From Oikopleura dioica (lineage: Eukaryota; Chordata; Appendicularia; Copelata; Oikopleuridae), in NCBI GenBank assembly GCA_907165135.1, contig OU015568.1:2736501-2800500 (forward strand): a DNA stretch of 64,000 nt, given 5' to 3'. Of this stretch, positions 12,450 through 24,159 are shown one piece after another. How positions within the stretch are numbered: the first letter of the stretch is position 1; each line of letters starts with the position of its first letter. A program made the position numbers and the translations under genes. The notes beneath the pieces were generated by a model. The model saw nothing but the letters and a program-made list of their open reading frames with translations. It did no database searches and was not told the DNA's origin.

Positions 12450-15400
12450 CATGCGGCTTTTATATTTTATTTTCAAAACCATTCCTGTCTCGGCTGCGGC
12501 CAGTCCAAGAAGACTGAGCCACCTCATCGTCGGTGGCTGCTTATTTTCTGTTCAAAAATCATCAATCTTTCAAGTTCCTCCTTTTCGTGTAAATTGATTA
12601 TCAATAAATCCCTTGACCGGAAGCAGGTGCGCTAAAACTTTCTCCGAAAACTTTCAAGCATCCAAAATTGATCGAGCTTGAAAGTTGGAGCTCACTTTGC
12701 GCTCGCGGTCAAAATTCACGCCTGAGCGATTTCCAAAGGGTTCCTGAAAATAAAATGCGCGCGGACAACAACTGCCTAATTGGTGATTATACATAACGGA
12801 GGAAAAAAAAGAAGAAAACTTCAAGGGCTTTTCTTTTTTGAATTGATGGGGCAATATTTATGAAAATTTTGGCGCGAGATTTAAAAATGAAATTTCGGCA
12901 AATTTTTAATTATTTCAAAAAAGTCACTATGAATTTGATTTTATTTTCGACTAAAAATACAAATTTACGCCGGCATTTTTATGAATAAATAAAGTAAGCG
13001 GATCATTTTGTCTTTTTTATCTTTGATGATGAAAATTACCGTTTGAACTCGAAGTTTGATTCTTTTCTTCATTTTTATTTGAGTCAGATGTGCGTTTTAC
13101 GAGCATTTTGAATCGAGCTATTTAAATCATTAGTACAACCTCGTTAACATTTAAAAGTTGATTTTGCTTTGTTCTAACAGATTTATGATCTAAGAAAAAA
13201 GAATCTTCCCTCTGATGAAATATTCGCCTGAAAATAATAACCGTTCATTTGCACCCCACTTGGCCACCTGAAAATCCCACCCGGGCGAGTAGCCTTTACC
13301 CACCAATCTTCCACATTCCAAGGCCCTTTCAAAATGTAAAAAAGACGAGCCTTCGAAAATTCACGGCCATCTAAAAGGACAAAAGGCGGGCTTTTCAAGG
13401 CTTTTGAAAATAAAGAACAATGCTTGACGAAGAAAAAAAGTCCGGCAAACGATGGACAGAAAAGACGCTTTACGGGTTATTGATAATCAAATAAGTTTGA
13501 GTGTGAAAAACATTCATGCTCAAATCGGACTAAAATGCGATTTTGGACTAATACGAAGGATTTGGGTCACGAGACAAGTGACCAAAACTTGATAAAGGAC
13601 CTAAAGAGCCTAACAAAATAGCCGAGTAGCGGCTTTTTTAAACGAAGCCGCAAAGCGGCTTTGCCAGATATAGGAACTTACCCTTGCGAAGCCGTTTTGC
13701 AGCTTTTTTTCTCAAAAAAGCCGCTTTGCGGCTTATCGTTTTAGCCCATTTTTTGCTCTAAGAGATAGTATCCGGGAAAAATGCTTTTCTGCGAAGCCGC
13801 AAGCGGCTTTGTTTTGAAATTTATTCGTTAAAATTACTTTTTTCAATTTTATTTTTGAACAGTTCCTAATCTTCTTGAATCTGTTTTCGCCTGTTTTCTT
13901 CTTAGTTATCTCTTGATTTTAAACTTTCTCTGGTTGAAGAGATCTAAGTTGCCATAGTTTGTTATTAATGTGTTTTGAGATTGAGCGATGAGGTAGTAGA
14001 GTTGAGTATTTTTTTTTTCAAGCGACGACGTTGCGCACAAAGGTCGCTTTTGGCAAGAGCGCCGCCGCGGTGATACGCGCCACGCGCAACACGGGGGCGG
14101 CAAAACTCCCTTTTTTATTTTTAAAAGTGATTTTTATTTGGTTTATTATTTATGCTCATTTATTTAAAAATAAAATAAACACAGCAGAATTATGAATCCA
14201 AAAGCCATAAGAGCACTATCTGTATTTTCGACCTCACATTTTTAAGTTAGCGATATTTGAAAAAATAAATTCTTCACCAAGAATTTTGCTACATTAGAAT
14301 CATCTTAAAACTCCGGATTTACTTGAAGGAACATTTTCGTTATGAAAAAAGATGATGAAAAAAGCTTATAAAACTCTTCCCGTTATAATTTATCATTGAT
14401 AAATCAACATCAAGTTCAAAATCCCAGTAAACCTTTGATTCCGGAGCTCGTTTCCGGATTGAGCCGCCACGTGACTTGCCGGCATTTCCGACATAACCTT
14501 GAGGAAGCATTTATCATTTATCACCAGCTTATTCATTATTCATCAACCCGCTTTTTTCTTGAAATTTTTGTAAAAGACCTTTGAAATTTGCGCTTTGAAA
14601 AATGTTGCTTTCCATCTTTATCAATATAATTTGAATTTTTTTATCGATTGCCAGATTTTAATAGATTTAAAAATTAAAGACGTAGCGCCTTAAAAAGTAC
14701 CTTTTCGAAGAAGAAATCGAAAATCCAAAGTGTCAAATGAAATAACGAGTGGGCCGCTAATCCGAGAAATAAAGCGCGACTCAATCAAGAAAAGGGATGA
14801 AAGGGTGTTTGATCCACGTCAACTGTGTGTCCTTTTTAGGGGCTCATAAATCTGTTTTTCTTGTTCTTTCTTGTTATGGCTTGTAATTATGGATCAAGAG
14901 TGAATAAAGGCGCCCGGCGGCGACATTAATCATTCCCGGTGTTCTCGGCGCCGGATCGAATTTAATCCGGAAATTGAATGGAGATTATATCCAGTCTTTT
15001 TCTGAAGGAAGATCTTTATTTCATTTTTTGCTTATCACAAAGACCTTGCAAGATATACAAGTCCCAGTGCTCGACTTATTTTGCTCTATTAATTATTGAG
15101 AATTAATGTATTGAGACATTTTAAAGTTATAAATTCTCACAAAATGAAGAGTTTATTGTTTTCCCTGATTTGACGATAAAAATTAATAGCAGAATAGAAA
15201 CGTTTATCAGGAGCGCATTTCAATCAGTTTTGACTTGACGATTCTCTTCCTTGATTCCATTTCCTCGATGAAAAATGAATCATGTCGAAGCCTTCGACTC
15301 GAAGCTATTGAAGAGCTTATTAGAATTTTTATGAAAGAAACAGTTATTTATTGGTCCTGTTAGTGGCAAGAAACTTACGATTGCAAATTTATTATCAATT

Positions 15401-16010
15401 AGATTAGAAAGTAAAACTGTATTAACATTTTATAAAAATCGGACTTATGGTTTTTCGGACGAATTTTTCTGCCGAAATAGTTTTTTTTCGAGCACTGAGT
15501 ATTTGAACCCGCCAACCCAATGACTTCTCTACCAGAAAATGCATGTATCCTTGCAAGTGCGTAGTTCCTTTTAGTGGACTATTCTTTGAATATGACTTTA
15601 TTTGATCTGTTGTTTACCGCTCTTGAACTCATCCAAATTATCAAGGTCAACGAGCCGGATCATTCGAAAAGAGGATCAAGACGAAGATCCAGCTCTTGAA
15701 AATTCCAAGCTTGCAAATTCGCCCTCCGGCATCTTATACACTACAATCTTTTTCTCTCTAGGGGGCCTCTTTCAATTTCAAGAGGACCATATCTTCGATA
15801 CTTTATTCGATTTTCCCAGAGTTTGTTTAATTACTGATCGAATGCTTGTTCTGCCTCGATTACAGTAACCGAGCCCAGGCCGAGAGTGAATAAGCAAAAG
15901 AACGCAAAATGGAAGCTTGAAAAAGCGGTAGATCAAATATTGGGATAAAATTGACAAACCGCAGTATAATTTTTAAACAAACGGATTTGAGAAGAGAAAT
16001 TTGAAAGAGG
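12450..16010. other. Gene-poor interval
   Basis: About 3.5 kb of AT-rich sequence with no open frame I would defend. It holds palindromes built on AAGCCGCNNNGCGGCTT (around 12442 and 13622-13812), a GC-rich patch at 14020-14100, and a weak tRNA-like stretch at 15490-15560. Short open frames here lack splice support, signal peptides or recognisable motifs. Confidence 0.5.
13622..13812. repeat. Cluster of AAGCCGCAAAGCGGCTTT-type palindromes
   Basis: Four to five copies of an imperfect palindrome, core AGCCGC-n(2-4)-GCGGCT, occur within 190 bases. A further copy lies at about 12442 (AAGCCGCATGCGGCTTTT). Each could form a 7-8 bp stem. No mobile-element ends or coding function are evident. Confidence 0.6.
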
Positions 16011-16016
16011 ACGAAC

Positions 16017-18169
16017 ATGAGTATTCCGGCTTTTGCGGCAGCCGCGGCTTACAAGGAACTGGATATTAATTAACAAAGTGACGCCCTTATGGAAGACCAT
16101 GAAATAATGCGTTTTGTATCCAGTGGCAGGCAACAGAAACGCTCCAACAAAAGAAATCCCATGTCACCTTGAACCCTGTCTTCAAAAATGACCGATTTAT
16201 AACCACTCTTCTTACCGTAGCTCCTGTTATGGCCCTTTCGGTTTTGCTGGTAAGCGTCGTTTTTACCATGAGAGTCCTGAAAACATAAATTAAATCCTCT
16301 TTTTACAAACTTGATTAAGGTCATTGCGCCTGCAGGTTTCACGCCAGAAATTCTAACTTGCTCCTTGCGGACTAAAAAAGTCAACGAAACGGGCTCAACC
16401 TGCGACACTTTTCACGTCGCGGATCACAATTTCATCAATAACTACTGTTTCTCCCGAATGGCGCATTACGAAGTCGACGAATTCGGCAACGTTGATTTGG
16501 AATCAAAAACGACACTTAGGTTTTTGAAGCTTTTTCCTTATATTTTGTTGGCTTTGACGACCCTTGGAGCTTGGGTAAGTGATTTTTCTGCAGAGATAAG
16601 TGGGTAATTGATGGGCTATTCTTCAGACTGGTATTTGCTGGGAAATAACGAGCATTAAAAGAATAGGGCAAGGTAAGAAATGCAATCAGAAAATGTTGAT
16701 ATGCTCAAAAACGAGTTTTATATTTCCTCAAGCAAAAATTAAGCCGAATATCTGATGGACGGAATAGAAGAAGCAACAGGAGAACTTATCGCTGGCCTGA
16801 AAGCTGTGTCGAATATCTTGAACAAGCCAAAGAAAAAGATCCTCCAAGAACAAAACTTGGAGAAAAAGTCCATTTACGGAAGCATGATGTCGATCAACAA
16901 AGCAGGGCCAGAACAGAAGCAAGCGATGCGACATAATCGGCAAGCTCGAGCGTCTGTCAGACAGCGAATCGCATCGAATTTGACAAGAGAAACTTCCAAG
17001 TGTCAAGAAAAGCCGAATGGTTTGGCGAGAAAGCGATCCATTTCTGGAACTGAAGACGATCCTCTCAAGAAAAGGGCTGAATATCTTAACTGAAAATATA
17101 GCGCCCTGTTTTGTTTAGCGACAATTATTTTCGACAGCCCTTGAGAAGATTGATATCCGGATAGAAGACGAAGTGATAAGCCTAAAAGGCGACAGCCCTC
17201 AAAAACCTCCTCTCGGAACTCTGGCGATCAAAGAAGTCACTAAAAACCTCTCCTCATCCATCTACGAGTCTTTAGAAGAGCACTGGAAGAAAAACGACAC
17301 TCGAGCAAAATTCATGGAATTGGAAGATCTAATGGAGGCGCGAGCTGGATCATCAGATTTTCTGACGACGATTTATTTGAATCGGGTGAACTGCTTGATT
17401 GTTAATATTGTTGCGGGAGGAGTTTTGTTCCACTGGTTTGTTTATCGAATCTTTGACTTGAACTCTTTCAATTGCTTGTTGCCGGAGTATTATCACTATC
17501 AAAGTAAGTCAGATTTTATGAATTAATGAAATATTTATGAATGAGATGAAATATTATTAATGAATACGCTTTCGACCAGGCTTGTAGCCATCGTTGAGCT
17601 GACTAGAGATTTTCAAAATATTTGAAGCATAAATTTTTAATACGAAAAGAATTTTTGATATAGTTATGGTTTTTTTATTTCCGAATTTTTATCGTCTATT
17701 CATGAGCATCATTTTTAGCTTCGAATGGTGAATTCTGGCAGACAACAAGATGTTATTTCAAGCCGCTTGGATCCTGGCTTTTGGTTTCATTCCTGACATT
17801 TACCCTCTATTGTTTCACATTCCTGCTCCAAATCTACTTTTGGTACATCAGCGTCAACAAATGGAAGAAAGCCTACACACTTATTCAATATCTGCCCATA
17901 ACATGTGCCATGGCTGAGGATAGCCTATCAGATTTGCATGTTCTGATGGCGAAGATTTCCGAAAACGACGGCGCTAGAAAGGTTAGTCTCAAAATAATTC
18001 AGCGTCAAAAATAATTTCTAAGACCCTGTCAATGTGTGATAAAGTCCTTTCCGCTTTGAACAAAAGCGAACACGAAAAATTCCTGCTTGTTCTTCTCGAA
18101 GTCATCGTCTGGGGAGAAACAGATGAGAAAGTCGACGGACTCGTCAGTAAAATACTTCGCGCCAAATAG
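16017..18169 (+). CDS. Pannexin/innexin-type channel protein
   Basis: Eight exons encode about 531 residues: 16017-16055, 16124-16249, 16320-16574, 16627-16672, 16744-17078, 17119-17503, 17719-17981, 18023-18169. All phases close. Four membrane segments follow the innexin/pannexin plan: TM1 ends in LLTVAPVMALSVLLVIAP, a first extracellular loop ends in FINNYCF, TM2 starts at LKLFPYILLALTTLGAW, TM3 is NCLIVNIVAGGVLFHWFVY, a second loop carries two cysteines, TM4 is GSWLLVSFLTFTLYCFTFLL. The FPYILL block after the YC motif matches pannexins. The loop between TM2 and TM3 is long and basic (cytoplasmic). An NET glycosylation sequon lies in loop 1. Introns 1 (16056-16123) and 5 (17079-17118) only keep frame if read as GA-AG. 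The short first exon is the weakest part. It would form large-pore plasma-membrane channels. Confidence 0.82.
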
Positions 18170-18298
18170 AAAAGATGCTTTCATGAAAATCCTACAAAAG
18201 TTCCTTGCTCAAAATATTCCAAGTTTCACTTCTAGCTACTTTTTGTTTTAATAAATTTTACACAAAAAAAATTTTTATCGAAGTAAGTCATTGATAAC

Positions 18299-18589
18299 AT
18301 GAGTTCGAGTTTATTGATATTTTCGGATTGCAGGAAATTTCAAGCTCTGTCGAATCTAGTTTTTGATAAATACGATGATAAAAATGCCATGAACTACCTG
18401 AGTAAAGAAACATTGCCATTTCTAGCGTGTCTGCCCGTCGGTTCAATTTCAGCTCCTTATGATTCATAGTAAATTAGTTTCACAGTATTTCTTACTGGAT
18501 TCGATTTAGTCCAACAGATAGGAGAACTGATTGTTAGAGGAATCCTATCAGAGCCAAAGACTGCAGAGCATTTGTCCAATAAGATTTGA
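18299..18589 (+). CDS. Possible small EF-hand-like protein
   Basis: Two exons (18299-18460 and 18518-18589) give 77 residues if the 57-bp intron is read as GA-AG. The pattern F..KYDDKNAMNYLSKETL resembles the helix-loop-helix of a degenerate EF hand, with Y/L and E at the expected late loop positions but few of the early acidic ligands. No signal peptide is present. It starts 130 bases after the pannexin-type gene and before a minus-strand lectin. The second exon has the feel of coding sequence (IGELIVRGILSEPKTAEHLS). Without expression data this could be spurious. Confidence 0.35.
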
Positions 18590-18781
18590 AATAGATGGTC
18601 TGAGGCTCCCTTTTTTCGAGTTTTCGACAAATAATTTTATAATCGTGAAAATTTTCAAAAACTCTTTTCGTAAAGGAGACTTCAAAGGTTTTCCCAAGTT
18701 TGACTTTGCTCGGCGCGTTGAAAGTCCCCGAAAACGGTCCTAGAATGAGAAAATTTAAGCTTTCTGCTTAAATTAAGCGTT

Positions 18782-19270
18782 TCATTTTCTACTTGTGATC
18801 TTGATTCCTTCAGTGATCTTGCTTTTATGACAGACAGCATAATTCAGTTGATTTCCACAATCTCGATCATCCCACTTCATCGTATTTCTATTTATTCCAA
18901 GCCACGCACAATCCTGGTTCCTCATATTGTCCGGCTGACCCGCGGACCAGGGAAGATAAGTTAGGTCTTCGCCCTTCACATTCCTCCATGTTCCCTCTTT
19001 TTCTATATCATCAGCACCTATCCAGCTTGCATGTCTACCTTCGTTCAAAAGACCTCTCAGCTTAATCCCATCATCATCATTTCTTCATAATTATTATCAG
19101 CTGAATTTTAACAAATCTTGCCTCGGGTAGCTCAAATAGGACCCATACTGATTGCATTTTGTCCTTGCCTGAGTAAAGGTCATTCCCGCAGTATCTTTTG
19201 CAATCGCAAAATCATCAGTTACGGTAAGACAAAATCCCAAATTCATGAAAAATGAGCAAGTCAAAATCAT
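18782..19270 (-). CDS. Secreted C-type lectin with QPD motif
   Basis: Two exons (19270-19122 and 19082-18782) encode 149 residues: a signal peptide (MILTCSFFMNLGFC) and one C-type lectin-like domain. Visible landmarks are TFTQARTKCNQYGSYLSYPR, WIGADD, the QPD triplet (usual for galactose-type ligands) and WDDRDCGNQLNYAVC at the end. The 39-bp intron begins with GC and ends with AG; the join restores R-N-D-D-D at the usual position after the conserved cysteine. An alternative in-frame start lies at 19324, but it would bury the signal sequence. Likely a secreted carbohydrate-binding protein. Confidence 0.82.
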
Positions 19271-19427
19271 TTTTGTTCTCTTGTGACACTTTGTCAAGAG
19301 TTTTTCTACGTCGAAAAGAACCATAATGACTGCCTCATTATATTTTCTTTACATGAGGCTTATATCGCCAAATTTGTGAATCAAAGCCTTTTTAAAGAAA
19401 GAAAAAAAACAGACACAAAACATTTAT

Positions 19428-20085
19428 TCAGTCGTAAATTCGGATTTGATTGACAAGTGGAGAAATTTCTGATTGTAACTCCGACAAATACTGTCTCATA
19501 TCTTCAAACAGCTGCATTTCTTCTTTTGAATTTGTTTCAATTTGCTTCGCTTCTTTTTTCGCTGCATCTTTGAACCACTAAACATCGATCTTTATCGAGT
19601 TTCTAGCGAAGACTTACCTGAAGAAGAACATTTTCGGTATTTCTGAAGTCAACATCAGGATTGGTCTTCGTTTTCTTTAGCTCCGAAATTTGCTTATGTG
19701 GCGGCCCAAAAAGTGGAATCTTATGATCATAATGAGGTTTATCTTGATTTTTTACGAACCTGTGAATATGCGTTTTTCAAGGAGTAATTGAGCAAATCGT
19801 TGATATCAATTTCATGCGTCAAATGTAACAATGGTCCTTCATTCTTATGCGCCTCCTAAATTTTGATTGTTCACACCGAATTTTTCGCTGAATCTAGAAT
19901 AAAGATACCCCTTCTTTAGATATGTCCGCGTATTTTTGCAGCGCAGCGAAGGGATCTTCCGGAGATCGTCGCATAAAAAGACTTGGTACACGTGACTTGA
20001 TTTGATGAGCTTCTTGATTCGGCTCTAGAATCCTCCCTCTTGCTACTGGAATGCAAAAAATAAAACAAAATAGTAGCTTCTGCAT
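19428..20085 (-). CDS. Secreted protein of unknown family (174 aa)
   Basis: Four exons (20085-19909, 19855-19760, 19719-19618, 19577-19428) with three GT-AG introns of 40-53 bp give 174 residues. The start MQKLLFCFIFCIPVARG is a signal peptide. The mature part has almost no cysteines, a middle segment LTHEIDINDLLNYSL and a helical, charged C-terminus (WFKDAAKKEAKQIETNS). A TATA-like ATAAG/TATAC stretch lies about 60-70 bases upstream, and the polyadenylation signal AATAAA overlaps the stop codon. An RR pair after about residue 48 could be a processing site. I do not recognise the family. Confidence 0.72.
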
Positions 20086-20196
20086 TTTGACTTTTAGAGC
20101 ATGTTCAATCAAGTGAGCAAATTGGAACGACGGTCTTATGTATATCTTATAAAGTTTTGACAGATTTATTCAGAAATGATGCACATGGATGGATAT

Positions 20197-20855
20197 TTAT
20201 ACAGCGCGGTGGAGCTCACTCTCCTTCAGCATCATATCGACCTTAATAGGCGTAGATTATTGAATATTCATCATTCCATTAACACTTCGTTCCATGAGTA
20301 GTAAGTCAGACGTAAACAATAATCAGTTTTCCGATATTGATGACAGCCAAATGAACTTCAAATTTTGACTTACGCTTCGGTCAGAAAACTCTGATTTCGG
20401 CGACATTCGGGGAGTCTTAGGAAGGGTTATTCGACGATCGCTCGAGGAACTGTCTCTAGAAATTCAGTCAGCTAAACAATCTTTGAGACAAACTCACTCT
20501 AGCTTGTCGTTATTCTGGAAAGCAAGAATAACCTCTTTTTGCTTTCGAGCATGTCTTCTCTTCGCGGCTTTGTTTTGTAGGAGTATTCGATGGTCTTAAA
20601 ATTTGAACTTTTTTCAAACAAAAAAAATGCTTACTTATCCATCTTCTATGCCAAAGCTTCATATTCGCCAAAAAGAAGGCCCAAACCACGACTCCAAAGA
20701 AAACAACCACCGTTCCTCCCACAATTACCCAAATCGTCGCCGCCGACAAATGTCCGATTCGGTTTTGCTCCACTGAAAAACATCTCTATTTTTGAAGGAA
20801 AAGTCTTACTGATACAAATCGAGTTGCACTCTTTTTTCTCATTAAAAAGTTTCAT
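20197..20855 (-). CDS. Single-pass membrane protein, unknown family
   Basis: Five exons (20855-20810, 20772-20635, 20594-20498, 20455-20374, 20241-20197) give about 135 residues with all phases closing. A short N-terminal part with two cysteines precedes one strong membrane helix (AATIWVIVGGTVVVFFGVVV). The tail is basic and then serine/proline-rich (DSSSSDRRITLPKTPRMSPK), suggesting a phosphorylatable cytoplasmic region. There is no clear signal peptide, so it is probably a type III or tail-oriented protein, or the first exon is missing. The last tiny exon is the least certain. Confidence 0.5.
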
Positions 20856-20996
20856 AAACAGCCTAATGATTTGTTTGATTAATTAATTAATAACGCCAGT
20901 AAAAATGAATAAACTGTCGAAAAATAGTCAGAACACAAATGGCTGCTGATGTAAAATCAATGGGATGCATATTCTGCTGAGCGAATTATGATGTAG

Positions 20997-21232
20997 CTAT
21001 AAGAGGATTGGATTTACTGAAAAATACGTCAAGAGGAGCAACTTGAGTTTCTATTCAATTTTTTGTCCTTTGAAAAAAGAAGAAAATTGTCCTACTTACT
21101 GATATCTCGTTTTTCAAGCTCTCTGACTTCAGCATCATGTAGTACTTTCATCTTTTGCGAGATCTCAAAAGCACATTCGAAATTCTGACAATTGGTGTTT
21201 ACCGATTTACGTGCTCGTCTAATGTTTTTCAT
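20997..21232 (-). CDS. Possible small basic protein
   Basis: Two exons (21232-21100 and 21016-20997) joined by an 83-bp GT-AG intron give 50 residues beginning MKNIRRARKSVNTNCQNFEC. The piece is charged and helical with two cysteines. It could instead be an upstream exon of the membrane-protein gene just downstream, but the phases do not fit a direct canonical join. Confidence 0.28.
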
Positions 21233-21540
21233 GACGCCTCGTCAGTGTGATTTATCGATTCAGTTATAACTGACATGCTCACTAAATGGAGGTGCAATGA
21301 TCTTAGACGTCTTTCAGCCCATCAATTTCTCTCGCCTATCGATTCAGTTAAAAGCCCACTTGGCTTTGTCATTATCAATAAGAGTCGAGGTCAAAGTTTT
21401 TTCAAAGGATCGATTTATTATTGGCTGGAGTCGTCGGAAAATGGAGAAAGATGGAAGGATTCTTGCTCGGATTTGTAGCAAGAGTCGTTTGAAGTTGACT
21501 GAAACATAGATAGCGATTTCGTGAAAGGAAAAGCTTACTC

Positions 21541-21675
21541 GCTAGTGGTTAAGGTTAGGGTTTGGGAACTCTTGACGAGGGACTCCGGGGGCGAAGCCCC
21601 TCGTTTAGGTCATAGGGGGCGGGGTGTAGCCCCTGCGTGAGGGTTAGGCTTAGATTTAGGGTTAGGGACAGCTTG
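21541..21675. repeat. Degenerate telomere-like TTAGGG motifs around a GC-rich block
   Basis: Copies of TTAGGG or close variants (GGTTAAGGTTAGGGTTTGGG at the left, GAGGGTTAGGC and TTTAGGGTTAGGGA at the right) flank a GC-rich core containing GGGGCGAAGCCCC and GGGGCGGGGTGTAGCCCC. The arrangement is an interstitial telomere-like sequence, not a functional array. Confidence 0.55.
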
Positions 21676-22119
21676 AATGATAAGTTATCATTGATAACCT
21701 CCTACTATATCAAAATACCTTGTGTGAACTTGCTATGCTTGTTGTTATTCTCGCCACGGATGAAATTTCAATTTCTATGTTGCTTTCTTCTTTAGATCAA
21801 GAATGTATTTATAAACTAGTAGAATCGGTAGGCATTTAAATTAATTAAGAAAGCGTTAGCTGTCTTTATCAATAATTGATCTTTACACCCTTCTTCCCCC
21901 TCCATCTCTTGTACTGTAGCCAGGTCAAGGGAGACTTTAATCCGCGCGTTGCTTGAAATTGAGTTAGATTCTTCCGCGTCAATTTTAATAATACCTGAAC
22001 TGAACGTTTCGAGTTCGAATGACTTTTTGCATTTCGGAAGCAGAGGAGACTTGAGAAGCGGTTCTCTGTATGTGCGAAATTCTAGAGTCGAAAGAGTGTA
22101 ATCAACATGGACTGGAGTT

Positions 22120-23228
22120 CTACCGTTTTAAGGGTGTGTGGTGTTTGAAAAGCAGCCAAATTGAACAGGAAAAGAAAAGAAGAACGATCATCTAAAATAT
22201 TTTTAGATTTGAAAATGGCGACAGGACTTACGATGATGGTAGAATACGCAGCAACGAAAATTGTTTCCTTCCTATTGCAATAGACAAAATCATGAGCATT
22301 CTCGTCTTTTTCTGTCGACTTCGAGATGCAGTTAGAGAAATAGTCCCTCGATGATGAAGAAGTATAGTTGTTCGATAAAATGACTTTTGAGATTAAACAT
22401 TTGGGCCGAAAGTTATGAGGGGTTTCAAATGTTCAAATCTCTTCCTGAGAGAATGATGATGCTCAAGAACTTTGTCGTAATCGTGTAGCACCTTATTTTC
22501 TCCGCAGTTTTCATCATTGCTCGAACATCTTCTCGAACTTGAAGAGTAACACAAAGGGATGAGCTAATGTAGCCAGTAGATATTACTAAAATGAAAATTC
22601 AGCAAGTTATTGATTTTTCATTTTTTACCAATAACGATGAGCCTCAAAAAGAAAAATCTCTCTTCCGGATTATTACCCAAAATCGTCGTCTCCATTCCAT
22701 AATAACTGATGATCGTCAATTTGATAATACAGTCGAAGATCAAAGTAATCATCTCTATCAGACTGTGCTTTGGATCGACACAGTGTTGGTACAAGAACAG
22801 AACTCGAACCAAAAGATGAACCATTGAAAGCCAGAGGATTGTGTTTCCAGTTGTTTTTGGGTTTTCGACTTCGTAAATTTGAAAATGATAACTGGTATAG
22901 TAGAAAACCACTGCGCAAACGAATTGAAACTGGACATCGAAAATTCGAAGAAAGCTGACGATTTTCTGTCTCTCTTTATGCAAAATACTCCAGCTTAGAA
23001 AAAATAATCATCATTAAAAAAGACACTTCTTGTCCTTTGATACCTTTTGACGCATAAGCTGACAGACCAAATGTAGATGAATATGTGAAGGAAGAGTGTA
23101 ATTTCTCTCAAAAATAATTCTGCCATCTTTTTATTAAAATAAGGATAAAAACTAATATCGGAGAGCGTCCGGAGAGACCGGATACTCGGGTATTGATTTT
23201 CGAGAACTGGAACTTTTTCCATTTTCAT
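22120..23228 (-). CDS. Multi-pass membrane protein, unknown family (288 aa)
   Basis: Five exons (23228-23044, 22993-22636, 22563-22399, 22318-22232, 22191-22120) with GT-AG introns of 40-80 bp give 288 residues, all phases closing. Five to six hydrophobic segments are visible: FLREITLFLHIFIYIWSVSL, VQFQFVCAVVFYYTSYHF, ILWLSMVHLLVRVLFLY, MITLIFDCIIKLTIISYYG and, at the end, VAAYSTIIMIVLLFFSCSIW. Between the last two lies a hydrophilic loop with HDYDKVLEHHHSLRKRFEHL. The plan resembles a small receptor or transporter, but I cannot name a family. Its TATA region and the gene's 5' end are not obvious. Confidence 0.6.
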
Positions 23229-24159
23229 GAAAAGCTCTCATCGGCACGAATTTGAAAAAGAATATCTAATGGAAATTTTAAACAAAATATTACTTTGGAA
23301 ATATTACTTGGAAATTCGATATGGGCCATATCACATGGCCCTTATCATAAGAGAGATTTCGATAGATAAAAAAATTTTAGGCCATATGGATAGTCTTTCA
23401 GTAATCGAACTAAGGCCAGCTGACTTGAATTTCACAGCTGATTTTCAGCTTTTTTAGGCCCATATAAGCGGAGTTTATTGAATTTGAAACAGAATATCTT
23501 GAAATGTTTCTTTACACTCAATATATTTCTGCTGATAGTAGTTTGCACCTTACTTATTTTTAAAATGAAGCAGTTTCCACAATAGATTTTCCATGTTTGG
23601 GCGTTTTTGAATGGTATAACAAGCTCCATTACACTGCATATTGATTATTCTTTTAAATGTTCATGGGAATAAAATCTCCTTGGAAAGAATAGTTTGAATG
23701 CACTTATTTCATTTGCTACCGCGTTTGGCATGTCTTCCCGAACAAAGCTCTAGTAGTTTGAATTATGATTAATTAAAACTCACAAGCATGGATTTACACG
23801 CAGAATGTTTTAAACAACTCGTCAATGTACAAGTTAACCGTTCAATTCTGCTCACGTAATGATATTTTCAAATTCTTGTCGCGAGCCGGTTCCAAAACAT
23901 TTCCAACACTGGTACGATTGATAACATAATCCGATAAAGTAGGGACTGACGTGGGCAGTATTTGTGTACGCACCAAATAGCTTGCTGGGTTCTATTTCGC
24001 GCGCTTTTTTCTAATCGCCCAGAAAGCAGCTTTGCAAATCGGACACGTAAAATCGGATGTAGCTGTTGATCGTAAGATAATCAAAAAAGTAAACATAAGA
24101 ACAAGCAGAAATTAGTAAAATGCATCTCGATTTGGATGGTCAAAACAGGCTCCATCACT

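Noticed and set aside
13183-13398. Open frame with DWWVKATRPGGIFRWPSG
   Set aside because: No splice partners, signal peptide or recognisable domain; isolated in a gene-poor interval.
15490-15560. tRNA-like stretch on the minus strand (TGGTAGAGAAG and GGTTCAAATAC resemble the A and B boxes)
   Set aside because: The spacing between the two boxes is too short, and the acceptor stem pairs for only about five bases; no tRNA cloverleaf can be drawn.
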